Shown in pieces: positions 37,979 through 49,806 of a stretch of DNA of 64,000 nt. Source of the stretch: Tolypeutes matacus (Eukaryota > Chordata > Mammalia > Cingulata > Chlamyphoridae); contig JAKSZT010053764.1 in the NCBI GenBank assembly GCA_026826555.1, positions 12,870,536 through 12,934,535 on the forward strand, written 5' to 3'. The notes beneath the pieces are model-generated. The model ran no database searches, was not told the DNA's origin, and saw nothing but the letters and a program-made list of their open reading frames with translations. The position numbers and the translations under genes are program-made. Every line of letters starts with the position of its first letter. The stretch's first letter is position 1.

Positions 37979-37994
37979 ATAAAATAAATATTTC

Positions 37995-39630
37995 TATAAT
38001 AGCTCATGATCCAAGGTCCAAGCAGAGGTATCTAATGTAATCTGAAAGGCACAATAAACCAGTGGCATGTTAGTAAACCAGCTCACCAGGGGAGGAAAGA
38101 ATTTGCTGATTCTTTTTTGGTTTAAATACTGCTACTGTGGCTGATTTTAAGCTACCTACAGGCTCATAAAATTCCTGAATATTTAAGAATCGACTCTTGC
38201 AAACCAGTAAGCGTTCATTCCAACAATTAAAGTAGCATTGAAAAGCAAAGGAGGGAGGTAGCACAAGGAAGTCTTATAGGCACCTCATGATAACCTTTTC
38301 TTGATGGGCTACAAGGTAAGGATCTAATCTCTTGGAAAGAGCCTGTCAAGCAAGAGCAGTTTCTTTAAGTTTTAGAGGGAGTAGGATACTAAATCGATTA
38401 TCAAAAATATCGACTTGGGCACAAGAAAGAAGACAAAAACAAGGTATCAGAATCAGGCCAAAAAGTAAGTTGTTGAAATTGGACATAAGAAGTCTGTTTA
38501 TATGTGCAATAACAATTAATGCAATTTAGACATAATTAAGGAACTTTACTGTTAATGTGGGAAATTCTATTTGTGAAAGAATTTCTCTGCACTATAAATC
38601 TTCTGCTTCTATCAGCAAATAATTATGTAAGGAGCAGACATAATTTCAAAAAACAGTGAAAATAAGTTTATATAATTGAACTTTTCACTGTGATTGATGT
38701 AGTCTTCCTTTAAATTTTCTTCTGCAGATTGGTCTTTGTGAGCTAACTAATGACTTGATCATTACTCGGCTTCCTTTTTATTCTTTTTGATATATTAATT
38801 TTTACATAGCCATTTTTAATAAGTTTTAGTGCCTTTTAAATATGAAAATCCAGAAATATTATTTTCTTGACAAATCTTGTGGTAAATATTTCTTTATGTT
38901 GAACATCTTATTTCTTCCTTCACCTTACCATTTTCCTGTTCATTTGGAATGGATAAATACCTCATCTTCTATATAATATATGATATGAGATTTTATGAAT
39001 CAGGTTTTGTTAATAAGCTTTTAAAAGAAGAAAATAAGTTTAGTTATGATAATTAGTGATTTGATTAGAGTCCCAGAATGTTGTGCTATAGGGCTTGAAT
39101 TTTGCTCTATCCACTCACATGCTTACAGGGTACAAGTGATTAAAATGATTTATTGGGTGTAAGAAGTCAAATGGGAAGGAACTAAACAGGGAAACTCATT
39201 GGAAAAGGCAATTCTCAAAGGAAAAAGGAAAATGGAAGAAGACAAACATGCATAGTTCCTATTTCACTCAGGTTGGTGTGAGCTGGGAACTACCATGACA
39301 AACTGGATTTTAGAAACCAGACAGTTAGGATTTCAGATGTGGCATGCTGACAGACTCCAAAAATTGATTTATAAATCAATCCTTTAGAACTCCGAATGTG
39401 TTTTTTCCACAACAGCAATGTAGTGGTATTCCAAAATGATAGTCCAAAAATAGCTAACTCTCCTAAATCTCTGGTTTTTGAATCCTGACCCAGAGCTCTA
39501 AGTATTGAACCTGAAGCAGGCTTACCATCTATCTGTACCTCAAGATGACTGGAGCAGACAAGGCAGGAGCTGCTCGCCTAAAGCAAGTTTCCCCATGGTG
39601 CAGGAAAAGTGCTCTGGAGGAGGCCTGGAT
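37995..39630. other. Unique DNA, no gene recognised
   Basis: AT-rich and repeat-poor. About 38580-38800 looks like possible conserved noncoding DNA. Short frames only. Confidence 0.45.
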
Positions 39631-39634
39631 CTTG

Positions 39635-39760
39635 ATGCCATTTCGATGACTACTAGTTGTGCAACCCGTACAAGTCACTCAGTCTTTCTTAGTCTCAGTT
39701 TCCTGATCTGTAAAAGAGGGAAAATAATATCTAACTCACAGATTCACCAAGTAGTTTAAA
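39635..39760 (+). mobile_element. MIR SINE fragment
   Basis: ACAAGTCACTCAGTCTTTCT-TAGTCTCAGTTTCCTGATCTG is a forward MIR core. An 84-codon frame (39505-39759) overlaps it and is not a gene. Confidence 0.55.
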
Positions 39761-39834
39761 GGCCTCAACCTTCTGCCACCCTCTTCTCCATGTCTCAATT
39801 GGAGCTTAAGTTTCAAAGATGTAGTAACATTGTC

Positions 39835-39915
39835 TGTCTTGCTTATTGCTGTATCTCCAGGACCTAGAACAATACTTTGCACATAGTATTATGTAATACA
39901 TTTCTGTTGACTGTG
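39835..39915 (+). mobile_element. L2 LINE 3' end fragment
   Basis: GTATCTCCAGGACCTAGAAC-AATACTTTGCACATAG resembles the L2 terminus. The 126-codon minus-strand frame at 39806-40186 overlaps this repeat. Confidence 0.45.
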
Positions 39916-41122
39916 TTAAAGGAAGGCCTGATGAAAAGTGCTTAATAAACAAGATATCCTTTAATGTTAATTCTCTTACCCTTCTCCACAATGTATGGCA
40001 GTCTAAGGAAGTATTAGCCAAGGATATGTACTCTAGTAGTAGGCAAGATAAACATGGCTCTTCATTGGATGGGTCATCTGCTAGCTGAGAGTTCTTTGTT
40101 GGGGCTGCTTTTGTGGTAAGGTATGTCTTACCTGCAACCTCAAAATCTCTATGTGACGCCTCCATTGCAAGTATGCTTCTGGCCAAAATCCTTTAGGTTA
40201 TTTCTCATGGTTTGGTTTTCATGGGACCATTACTCTTATAGTTACAGATTAAGCTTTCTTTATAATACATTCACACCAAAAGTATGTTCAGCAGTTAGGC
40301 CTACATAATAGCTAATAGCCATCTAAGGTAGAATTCATCAATTATGTTGAAATGTTTGCTTTTAAAATGCCAGGTGTCCAGATGGTACCATGGCAATGGG
40401 GGTCATTAAAAATGCTCCGGCACACAGAGAGACTTAATAAAGAAATGCTCTTGCTAGTGGTATAGGTCAATAGCAGAGACAGATTAAATTTTCTTAAAAA
40501 AATCTTTTATTTGGTTGAAGCTTCATTAAATGGAGTTGAAACAAGCACCTTGAGATGAACCATAACATGACTCTCCTTCTTTTCCCTCCATTTTTAAAAT
40601 GTCTTCTTTCTCCACTCCTACCTCCTCATCGTCACCCAACAAGTTCCCCTACAGTAAATTGAAACAGCTTTGCAAAAGAGATTGTGTTAAATGAAGTCAG
40701 ACAATGCTGCTCTGCTATATGGGATTTAGCTAAAGATCTTGAAGACTCGGCTGGTAGCAGGACTGCTGCTCTAAAAGGGCATGCATCTACAGTGGTTCAG
40801 AACTTAGCCACACACACAGAGCCAATGGTGGTATTTAAAACCATCAATGTAGACATCCACACTATCAACCTTGCTTGACATCTTCTTGTACAATTTCATT
40901 ATTACAGATCCTGAAGTTACACGCAGAGCCCCCAGTTTTCCTTAAAAGCACTATTTGCCAAAGTATGAATTAGCCACCGGTACTCTGGCATATGGAAACT
41001 AATATTTCTGACCAGGAAACGAAACCCCATGAAATATTTACTCTGCTTCTCAAATGCTTTCAACAACAATTTAGTCAGGCTCTTAGGATATTGTGGGGAG
41101 GGTATATTTTTCTTTAACTGTC
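39916..41122. other. Unique DNA, no gene recognised
   Basis: The 64-codon frame at 40684-40878 has no recognisable domain. Confidence 0.45.
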
Positions 41123-41126
41123 AACA

Positions 41127-41157
<31 letters not shown>

Positions 41158-41161
41158 CACG
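41123..41161 (+). repeat. (CA)n microsatellite
   Basis: About 19 CA units with one interruption (CACCACAC). Confidence 0.9.
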
Positions 41162-41389
41162 CCATCCATTTTCCTCCATATATCCTAATATACAAACTTT
41201 GGTGACCAAAGCAGGAATCTATAACATTTCTGCAGACTAAGATTATTTTGCACATATTTTTGCTGTTTCTATAAAAGCCTCAAGGCCTAATTGATAAACA
41301 AAGTTGGGATATCAATTTCAAAAGACTTCTAAAATACTCCCAGTCACATTAAAATATCTGTAGAAGAAATAATACTGTTGATCATTTAT

Positions 41390-41580
41390 TTTTATATTCA
41401 ACTTTTATTTATAATAGACAAAAATAGAAAAATAGCTTAAATGCTCAAATAGAGAAATTGTTATACTCATGAAAATTTATCCAATTGAAATGAAAGAATA
41501 TTATAAAGTCATTAATCTTTTTCAAAAATAAGGAAGCAGGGAAAGACTTGCAAATCATGCAGGAAACTAGGGAAGAAATC
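41390..41580 (+). mobile_element. L1 LINE 3' fragment
   Basis: AATAGACAAAAATAGAAAAA-TAGC ... AAATGCTCAAATAGAGAAAT-TG ... TGAAAGAATATTATAAAGTC resembles an L1 3' passage. Confidence 0.4.
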
Positions 41581-41599
41581 CTTGAGTCTTTAATAGCCA

Positions 41600-42365
41600 T
41601 TATTTGGGTCAGATTTATTGAGAAATAATTTTAATTTACATACATATAATTCACTCTTTTTAGTATACAGTTCTGAGTTTTGACAAACACATTTTGGGCA
41701 ACCACTAACATGATCAAGATATAAAACAAAACAGTTCCATCATCCCCCAAATTCCCTCATGCTTCTTTGTAATCAATGACTCCCTCTACCATTGACCACA
41801 AACAACCACTCTTCTGTTTTCTGTCCCAACAGAATTTCGTTTCCAGAATGTCCTATAAATAGAATCATAATATGTAGCCTTCCAAGTCTGGCTTCTTTCA
41901 CTTAATACAATGTATTTGAATTCCAACCATGTTGTTGCATACATTAGGAAATTGTTTTTTTGTTTTACCTAAATAGTAGCCCTTTTATGGATGTGCCATA
42001 ATTTGTTTTTCCACTTACTAGTTGAAAGACTTTGGGGCTGTTTTCACTTTGGGGTAATTATGAATTAATGTCGCTATAACCATGTGCTTACAAGTTTTTG
42101 TGTGAACATAAGGTTTCTTTTCTTTTGGCTAAACATCATGAGTGGGAGAGATAATACATTGTATGTTAAGTATATGTTTAACTTTTAATAAACCGCCAAG
42201 GTGATTTCCAGTGTGGCTGCACTAGTTTGCATTACCATCAGTAATGTTTGAGAGTTCCAGTTGCTCCATATCCTTGCCATCATTTAGTATTGCCCATTGT
42301 GTGTGTGTTTTGTATTTTATTTTAGCCATTCTGAGAGCTATGTTGTGGCATCCCATTTATAAGCA
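41600..42365 (-). mobile_element. L1M LINE 3' fragment (end of ORF2 and 3' UTR)
   Basis: TTATTGAGAAATAATTTTAA ... GGCAACCACTAACATGATCA ... TGGCTTCTTTCACTTAATAC ... GTTTTTGTGTGAACATAAG ... AGTGTGGCTGCACTAGTTTG ... ATTCTGAGAGCTATGTTGTG is the reverse of old L1 text in the right order. Confidence 0.75.
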
Positions 42366-42599
42366 TTTATTAACCAGTACAAATATATTGACTCCATGTC
42401 TAGAAATACATATTTAATAAAAGATAGATTTTGCTTTTTCTTGGAGCCTCACTATAAGATCACAATGTGCCAGTTTGCCCCCTCAGATCGTGAAAATAGC
42501 CTTTTAAACCTCAAAGCAGTGTAAAATATAAACTAGAATTATGCATCCTAAAGGGAATTTTTAAGAACCAGTATATATCATTGCAAAACCTGAAACTTC

Positions 42600-43320
42600 T
42601 ATGAATTGTTCTTTAATTTTCTGGTGAGAAAACAACTCAGTGGCACCCTCTGTGTTAGATATCTATGCTCTGTGTGAACATTTTATTAAATAATGTAGAA
42701 ACACTACCTTGAATAATGCTCATCCAAGAGAGTGAGCAGAGAGTAGTCAATAAGGCTCTATAAGAGCCCCATACACCTTAATGAATCAAATTGAAGAATA
42801 ACTCAACACACCATAGAAATTTTCAAACATCCCCATACTTAGAGACAATAATGAAAATCCAGGAACCCATCATCAAGTTTCAACACTATCAATATATTGT
42901 CAGTCTTTTTTACTTATCCCCACTTTGGGACATGCGGGGAGCAAGAGCCCTTCAAAATATATTCCAGAGATCATGTAATTTCACTTGTAAATATATCACT
43001 GTGTATCTCCAGCAGATAAGAACTTTGTTTTAAACTATAACATAAAGCTATTATCACAACCAATGAAATAACATTTCAATTGCCTAATACCCAGGTTCAA
43101 ATTTCCCTGTTGAAAACATTGTGTTTGGTTATTATGTCTTTTAAGTCTGTTTCCTCTCCTTTTATTTTTAATGTCACTTATTTGTTGAAGAAAATTTTCA
43201 TATAGAATTTCTTTCTTGTGCTTCTGTTGAACATGTTCTTCTGCCCCTGTATCTCCTGTGCCTGGCAATGAGATTAAGAAGCTTCTTACTTGTTTTAACT
43301 AATTATGGGGATGGGGGAGG
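42600..43320 (-). mobile_element. L1M LINE 3' end fragment
   Basis: AACATAAAGCTATTATCACA ... CTAATACCCAGGTTCAAATT-TCCCTGTTG ... TTATGTCTTTTAAGTCTG ... TTATTTGTTGAAGAAAATTT is the reverse of a familiar old L1 3' UTR. Its left limit is uncertain; the 80-codon frame at 42791-43033 lies inside. Confidence 0.6.
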
Positions 43321-43479
43321 GGCAATTTGGAGAGAGATGAAAATTACATCACCACCTCTGTCTTCCCCTAACTATGAAGAACAGTCAGTATCTCTTTACA
43401 TATCTGCAAAGTGTTCCATTTAGCTTAATTTCTAGCCATGGGATATAAGTAGAACAACCAAAGGTATTTTCAATTGCCT

Positions 43480-43840
43480 ATGAGATAAAATCCAAATTCA
43501 TTTCTCAATATTGCCCAGCAGGAATGATTCACTCTTACTTATCCATGCCTTTGCCTTGCCTTCCCTCATTCCATCTCTCTGTACAGAAAAACAAATTAGA
43601 TTTGCCTTCTATATCTGCTCACCACCATGTCTGTCCTGCCCTCTCATTATTAGCAAAATCTCTCTCCTGCTCTTCAGGCAAAAAATATATCCTGCTACCT
43701 TCTAGTTGCATCAAATATCCAACTTCAATACCCCTGCATGAGTTCTCTATCCACTGAATTACTCCATACCCTCATACAGACCCTTTTCCTCTGTTCCCTT
43801 CCTTTATTCTAATAATTGTCTTATTGATATCAGTAAACTG
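43480..43840 (+). mobile_element. L2 LINE fragment
   Basis: AAAATCCAAATTCATTTCTC ... TTCCCTCATTCCATCTCTCT ... CTTCAGGCAAAAAATATATC resembles the L2 3' region. Two overlapping frames (64 and 77 codons) are by-products. Confidence 0.5.
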
Positions 43841-44144
43841 TTAGATATAAAAATCACTTGATTAAAAAATTGCAACTAAGCTCAAAATATTCTAGGCAAG
43901 CTAAGTTTTTCTTCCATATCAGCAGGAAAAATAAAATTATCTTGGTTGATTTTCCCTGAAAATATTAGAATTTTCTAATATTAATCATTGCATTCTATTG
44001 GTCATTTGATTCCATTGTCAGTGTTGCTCAGATTACATACACATAAAATGTTAAAGAAGGAAGAAGTCACAAATTTTCAGTAGAATGGCTAATGGGACCA
44101 CACAATGTAGCGAGAACATAAGACTCAGTCTTCATGTTTTTAGT

Positions 44145-44305
44145 TTGTGATAATAATAGCTATGATTTGCTAAATACTTCTTTATAAGCCAGATACTGGT
44201 CCAGACTCTTCAATGAATTGGCCGTTTTAATCTCTAAAACAATGCTCTGATGTAGGAAGTACTATTAAACACTTTTTGCAGATGAGGAAATGGAAACATC
44301 AAAAA
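44145..44305 (-). mobile_element. MIR SINE fragment
   Basis: AAGCCAGATACTGGTCCAGA ... TTTTAATCTCTAAAACAATG ... TTTTTGCAGATGAGGAAATG is the reverse MIR pattern. Confidence 0.6.
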
Positions 44306-44892
44306 GTTAAAATACCTGCTCTGGTGCTTTCACCTTTAAGCAAAGGACAGCCATTTCTACCCTGGCAGTCAGGTTCCTGAGACATCTATGACTTTGAATA
44401 AGACCCTTTTCTGTGCTTTCATGTAAGGCACAAAACATAATTCTTCTTTCTCTTATTGATTACCGAGATTACCTAACTCTATTTAGTGATTAAGAAGCAT
44501 CTTCGGTAGCCCTTTAATAACTTCTAACAGCTGGATGAAGAAGACTATCGATGGCCTCCCCTATAACCTCTTACCAGTTTGTTAAGCGTGAAAGTAAATC
44601 ACAGACCACTGACAAACATTTATAGGAATGCAGGCATGGAAACAGCCATAAGGCCTCCAACAATACCTTGTCTCACTAGTTTCCCTTGAGGCAATGCTAT
44701 AATTTTGTTAACTTTCTAGTCAGAGCCAGGCAACAAAAGAACAGTGATAAACATTTAAAGAACCCTGATAAACATTTAACAAAGGACTGGTTCAGAATCC
44801 TAAACCCAAGACCCTAGTATTCTGAAAGGTGTAGGCTCTTGGGCTCACTAAATTAGTATCCCTGTTTGTGCTAGGTGCAAAGTGGCCTTATA
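44306..44892. other. No gene or clear repeat recognised
   Basis: Unique-looking DNA upstream of the SINE pair. Confidence 0.4.
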
Positions 44893-45109
44893 GGGGAGTG
44901 GATGTGGCTCCAGCAGTTGAGTGCCTGTCTCCCATGTGGGAGGTCTGGGGTTTGGTTCCCAGTGCCTCCAAAAAAAAAACAAAAAACAAATATAAACAAC
45001 AAGCAAAACAAACAAACAGATATCAACTCAGGGAAGCTGATGTGTCCCACATACAAGGCCCCAGGTTCAATCCCAGGCCCCAGTAACTAAAAAAAAAAAA
45101 AAAAAAAAA
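44893..45109 (+). mobile_element. Two DAS-type SINE units in tandem
   Basis: Unit 1 (about 44893-45024) has an A-box region GTGGCTCCAGCAGTTGAG, B box GGTTTGGTTCCC, and an A/C-rich tail. Unit 2 (about 45025-45109) has GGGAAGCTGATGTG joined directly to CCCACATACAAGG, then B box GGTTCAATCCC and an A tail, so it has lost the A-box half. No clean duplication was found. It may be a dimeric source element or one copy inserted into the other's tail. Confidence 0.75.
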
Positions 45110-47212
45110 TGCCTTTAAAGTATTTCTGGCAAATCCACCTGTGTCTCCACAGAAAAAATCATGGCTAATGTTCATTGTGCTAAAAATAACCAAACCACTG
45201 CTCTTGGTCGAAGGTAAAGATCACGGAATGTCCTGTACCAGCAGCCTCTGGCCTAAGGGCTTCAAAGCAACAACCCCACTGGAAATTACCTAACTTCCCC
45301 ACCTCCAGGGAAGGTCACAAATGAACACTTACCAAATATTTGTCATACTCTTTATTTCAATGTTATAATCTAAATTATACATAATGGAACAAATGCAAGT
45401 GTGGCAAACTAGTGTAAATAGTCTTAGAAGGGTGTTTGTCAATTTTAATTTTTCATTGTTATATTTTGACATGTTGATGCTTGATATTTCAGAGTATTTC
45501 TTTCTATCACCATTCTGGGTTAAAAACTATTTCCACCAACAAATTTTTGTGACATAACAGTATTATCAGGCATCATATTTCTTGCTTGATGCCACAAACA
45601 GAAGACTATTCATTAAAGGAAAGTAAATGTGGAATGCAGGACAATTTGAGCTGTCAGTTCACCACCCACCTTCTTTTTCTCTCAAACCCTTTCCTTCCAA
45701 ACTGCCTCCAGAACATTCTTAATGGTTTTATCACCATTCTGAATGCCACAACCAAGGATAACTAGTACTACTACTTGATACCCATTTCCCCATAACCATT
45801 TAGTATAATGCAAAGAAAGCAGGTCTCAAACCAAAAGTCTGCCTAGCTATCAAGTAAGCTCATTTTCATGAACAGTTATTTCTGAATTTGTCCATATTCT
45901 ACAAGCATGATGATCTGCATGACTCCCTATATGGCTACATCTTCACATCTGTAGCCTTTCATCAGCTGCTGAGATAGGAAGTTTAGAAGTCCTCAGCTAG
46001 AACATAGAAATAGCATCAGGTCAAATATGCTGCCCCTTTCTTCCTTGAATTGGTCATATGCTTGCAAATATTAGGCAGTTGTCTTCTCTTGGTTTCAAGC
46101 CCTGCTTTGTACCTTGGCCTAACAATTCCTCTAAGCCTAGAGACAAAACTTACAGAGATTGAGTCTCCTGTTATGTCTCCCAGCTAATACTGGACTGCCA
46201 CATCCCATGAACCACAATATCCTAGTTATTACAGAAGGGAAATTCTATAATGCATAATCAAAAATCAATGTGCAAAATCCAGAATTAAATCATTTATTTT
46301 AAAGAATTATAAGTGATCGAATCATTCAATCATTTCCTCATAGTACTTATTTCTTCATTTGATTTTTCAATTTCACATACTTAAAAATAATTTATAGCTT
46401 TAAATGCTTTATACTACTAATGGTTATATTTAAAAATAAAACATTTCTACTCATAATCCTATAACCTTAATTCTACTGTCTCATTTATTAGTGATTTTAA
46501 TATATAAATATAATTTTAGAAAGTTATAATCTAAAATAGTTTTTATTTTCATTTTTAATGAGCTTTTTATAACTAATGACGTTGTCCACAGTTATTCTGA
46601 AAAATATCTGAAAAGTATATAAATTAAAAATTATTCACTAACCTACCATTACCTACCATTACCATAGAGATAATTACTTATTACAATTTTCGTGACTTAT
46701 ATATATATATATATATTTTAAATCCTAGCAAACTAATATTTATTTAGCGTTATTCTAACAAGTTAGGTTTTCAGGATATATATAATTAAATATATCTCAA
46801 AATTAAGATATGTAGGCAGATTTCCAAAATCTTTATTATGAACCAGCAAACATATAATTAGCTATTTAAAATACTGTTGATCTGATGGACAGGGCAAACT
46901 CCTAATTAAAATTACCCTAACTAGTATCTTGCACAGAACGAATTTGTACTCAAAGTCTTCCAATTAGAAAGAAAAAAAAAGAAAAGAAAACAGTTTTCCT
47001 GAACCATTTTGTGAAATAATCTAAGTCTACATTTACCTTGTTTTTGTTTGTTTTCTTTCATTTTACTACCACACATATTAATTAGAAATGTGCAGGCACA
47101 TCGGTCTGTCACACAAAATCCCATCCCTAGAGGGCGTCTGGTATAAAGCAAGTGCTCCATAAACATTACTAGATTAAAACGGGGGGAAATTAAATAGTGT
47201 TGGGCGCCCACA
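45110..47212. other. Unique DNA with small tandem repeats
   Basis: No gene recognised. A two-copy ACCTACCATT duplication lies at 46641-46663 and an (AT)n run at about 46698-46718. The 96-codon minus-strand frame at 46921-47211 has no known domain. Confidence 0.45.
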
Positions 47213-47310
47213 CATTCAGATATTTACTGAGGACCTACTATGTTCCAGGTGTTATTGTTGCTCAAGTTCTCTGCTCTGTATGAATTCACACTTTAAGTGT
47301 AAACAAAACA
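47213..47310 (-). mobile_element. L2 LINE fragment
   Basis: ATATTTACTGAGGACCTACT-ATGTTCCAGGTG ... CTCTGTATGAATTCACACTT is the reverse L2 pattern. Confidence 0.5.
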
Positions 47311-48405
47311 GGTAGATTCCCATTATTACTTCTATGTCTATAGAACATATGTAAACACATGAGATCTTCTCTCAGATGGATAATATCTCACCATATCCCA
47401 TGTAACTGACACAGGATCATTTAGCATTGGCTCTTCCTAAACTGGTAGCTTCTGTTGTGTTTTGCTATCTCTCCTCCCCTAAAAGAATTTAAAGACAATA
47501 AGCCACCTGAATTTGACCAAAGTTTTAAAATGTAATCTTGTACATCAGGTGCCTGATGATTTTTCTTTCAAATATTTCTTTGCTTTGTTAAGTTTGCTTA
47601 AAAATAAGTTTACTACAAAATAATGGGAAGGACAAGTCCAAATTGTCCATATTATCACAAATGCTGAGTAAATGAGATCTAAATGAAAAAGGGTTTATTG
47701 TAGTCGGCTTTCAAACAAATCCAGTTTATTTTTAGCCCTTATACAAAAATGTATCTAAGTAAATATTGCAATTAAAATGTAGAAGTAAATTCACATTGGA
47801 AATTTGATTTAACTTTAAGAATCGTCTTTTAAAAATTTCCTTAATGTTTCTCCTTGCATGGGTCCATGGTTTCTGGCATTATGCCTATTACTACTCACTT
47901 GTACATCATCTATAATTTGAGCTTAAAGAATATGTATTCCAGATGAGATACATTTCTAATCATTTTTAAAAAGTGAGTGCTCTAGTTGCCTTAAATATTA
48001 GTTAAATCTTCTGATATTCATTAGACTCATGGAGTGTTAAGGTCATCACCTGATTTAGTTACATAATTTTACAGATCAAGTAACTGATCTTTAGTTGTTA
48101 GAACCCAGATTCTTACCACTGATTTATAACATCCACTAATATTAATTACAGAATTCACCAGAATATTATTTAAAAGGCTTCTATAAATATTCTTGTATTA
48201 GAGAAAAAAAATTCCCAATTCTGAGTGCAGCAACTTCCACTAATTCATGCCAATTTTCTTCTGAATCAATACCTTTAAAGTACTGATTTGGGACATTTCT
48301 GCCCTGAAGAATATATTGGTGTCTTCTTGACATCAAAAGACTGACACAGAGGAAGTTCCAGCAAACAGTTCCTCCACCAAACAATTGAACTAGCAGGAAC
48401 TGTCT
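47311..48405. other. No gene or clear repeat recognised
   Basis: AT-rich unique-looking DNA. Confidence 0.45.
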
Positions 48406-49724
48406 GAAGCAACTATTTTGAAACTCCAGAGACTAGCAGACACCGTGCAACATCCAGGAAGGGGCAGGAGAAAGAAGCTGGTCAATTGCGGTGAATACCA
48501 GTGAGTTTCACCCTTCCTGCTTTGGTGGCCAGCCCCCACCCCCAGCCTTGTGGCTGGCAGCAGTGGGAACTTGAGCTCTGGCTCCTAGCACAGCGTGCTG
48601 GTGCTAGAGTGGGACATAGAGACCTAGTCCTCAAAACTCCAGAGTTGTGAGGTTGGATTGTTGATCATTGCTTTTGATCAGCTACTTCAGATCACTGAGA
48701 GCTGTCTCTGAGGGCAGCCATTGTTCCAACCCCATATGGAAAAGATGAAAAAGGAATCTTAAAGACAGTAACCTTCCTTGAAACTATGAAAAACAGTTAA
48801 AAGATACTATTAAATGGCAAATGCTGAATCATGGAAATACAGCTTCAAAACCCATAGAAGAAGCTCCTGCTACTTTTGCTGGCCCCTCCCCAACCCCTTC
48901 CGCAATGTGGTCTGGATTCAGATTGTACTACCATTGTGTGCGCCTGGCCCTGTTCCAAAAGAAGCAGAGTGGCCTCTGTATGCATAATGGGGTGCACATT
49001 ATGTCAGTGCCAATATATCAGGTAGAAGTCTGAGAAACTGAGCCAGGAAACTTGTCCTGGCTCCCAGAGTTTGTGCTGAGGGTATTGAAGCAGTTTATAG
49101 ACAGCTAGGGCAGTGTGAGAAACAATTAAGTTGAAGACACCTGGGGCAAAAGACTACCTGCATTAAGTTACTCAAGCAAGAGAGCACCCAGAAGGGGGTG
49201 AAAGTCTGTTTTAAAGGGAAGAGAGAGAGCATTCATTTAGAACTCCAGTAAACTGTAAATGGGGAATTCCTAAGCTCTCTAGCAAGCACAAGCTCAGGAA
49301 AGGAAGCAGGCTCCAGTGGCTCCATGTATGCTCAGATAAGGCAGAGAGGACCCTAGGCTGATCATCTTCATAGGATGGCTAAACTCTGAAGGAGACTACC
49401 AGCCAAAGCAGAGCCATAGGCAAAGACAGTGAAAGATTATTTTTGCTTTAGTTTATTTGTTTTGATTAGCACCTATTTTTTTGATTAGCACCTGGCATTC
49501 AAGGAAATCTCTGTCCTATTACTAACTAATACAAACTTAAGGAACAGACAGCTCAAGGACTAAATCCCAGAGTTAACACTTAAAAATGTTAAAATGTACA
49601 GTGTGCAACAAAAGATTACAAGGCAAATAAAGAAACAGGAAATGATGACCCATCCAAAGAAAAGAAAAATTCCAGAATCCATCTATGAAGAGAACCAGAC
49701 AGAGACTTAAAAACATAATCCTCA

Positions 49725-49806
49725 GGGAATGCATGTAGCTCAGTGGTTGAGCACCTGCTTCCCATATACAAGGTCCTGAGTTCAATTCCCAGAACCTCCT
49801 AAAAAA
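49725..49806 (+). mobile_element. DAS-type SINE inside L1
   Basis: Head GGGAATGCATGTAGCTCAGT, A box TAGCTCAGTGGTTGAG, B box GTTCAATTCCC, short A tail. AATCCTCA at 49717-49724 is repeated at 49807-49814, so this copy came after the L1. The 147-codon minus-strand frame here is a by-product. Confidence 0.88.

Noticed and set aside
39806..40186. 126-codon minus-strand frame
   Set aside because: Begins in unique DNA and ends in an L2 fragment; no recognisable domain.
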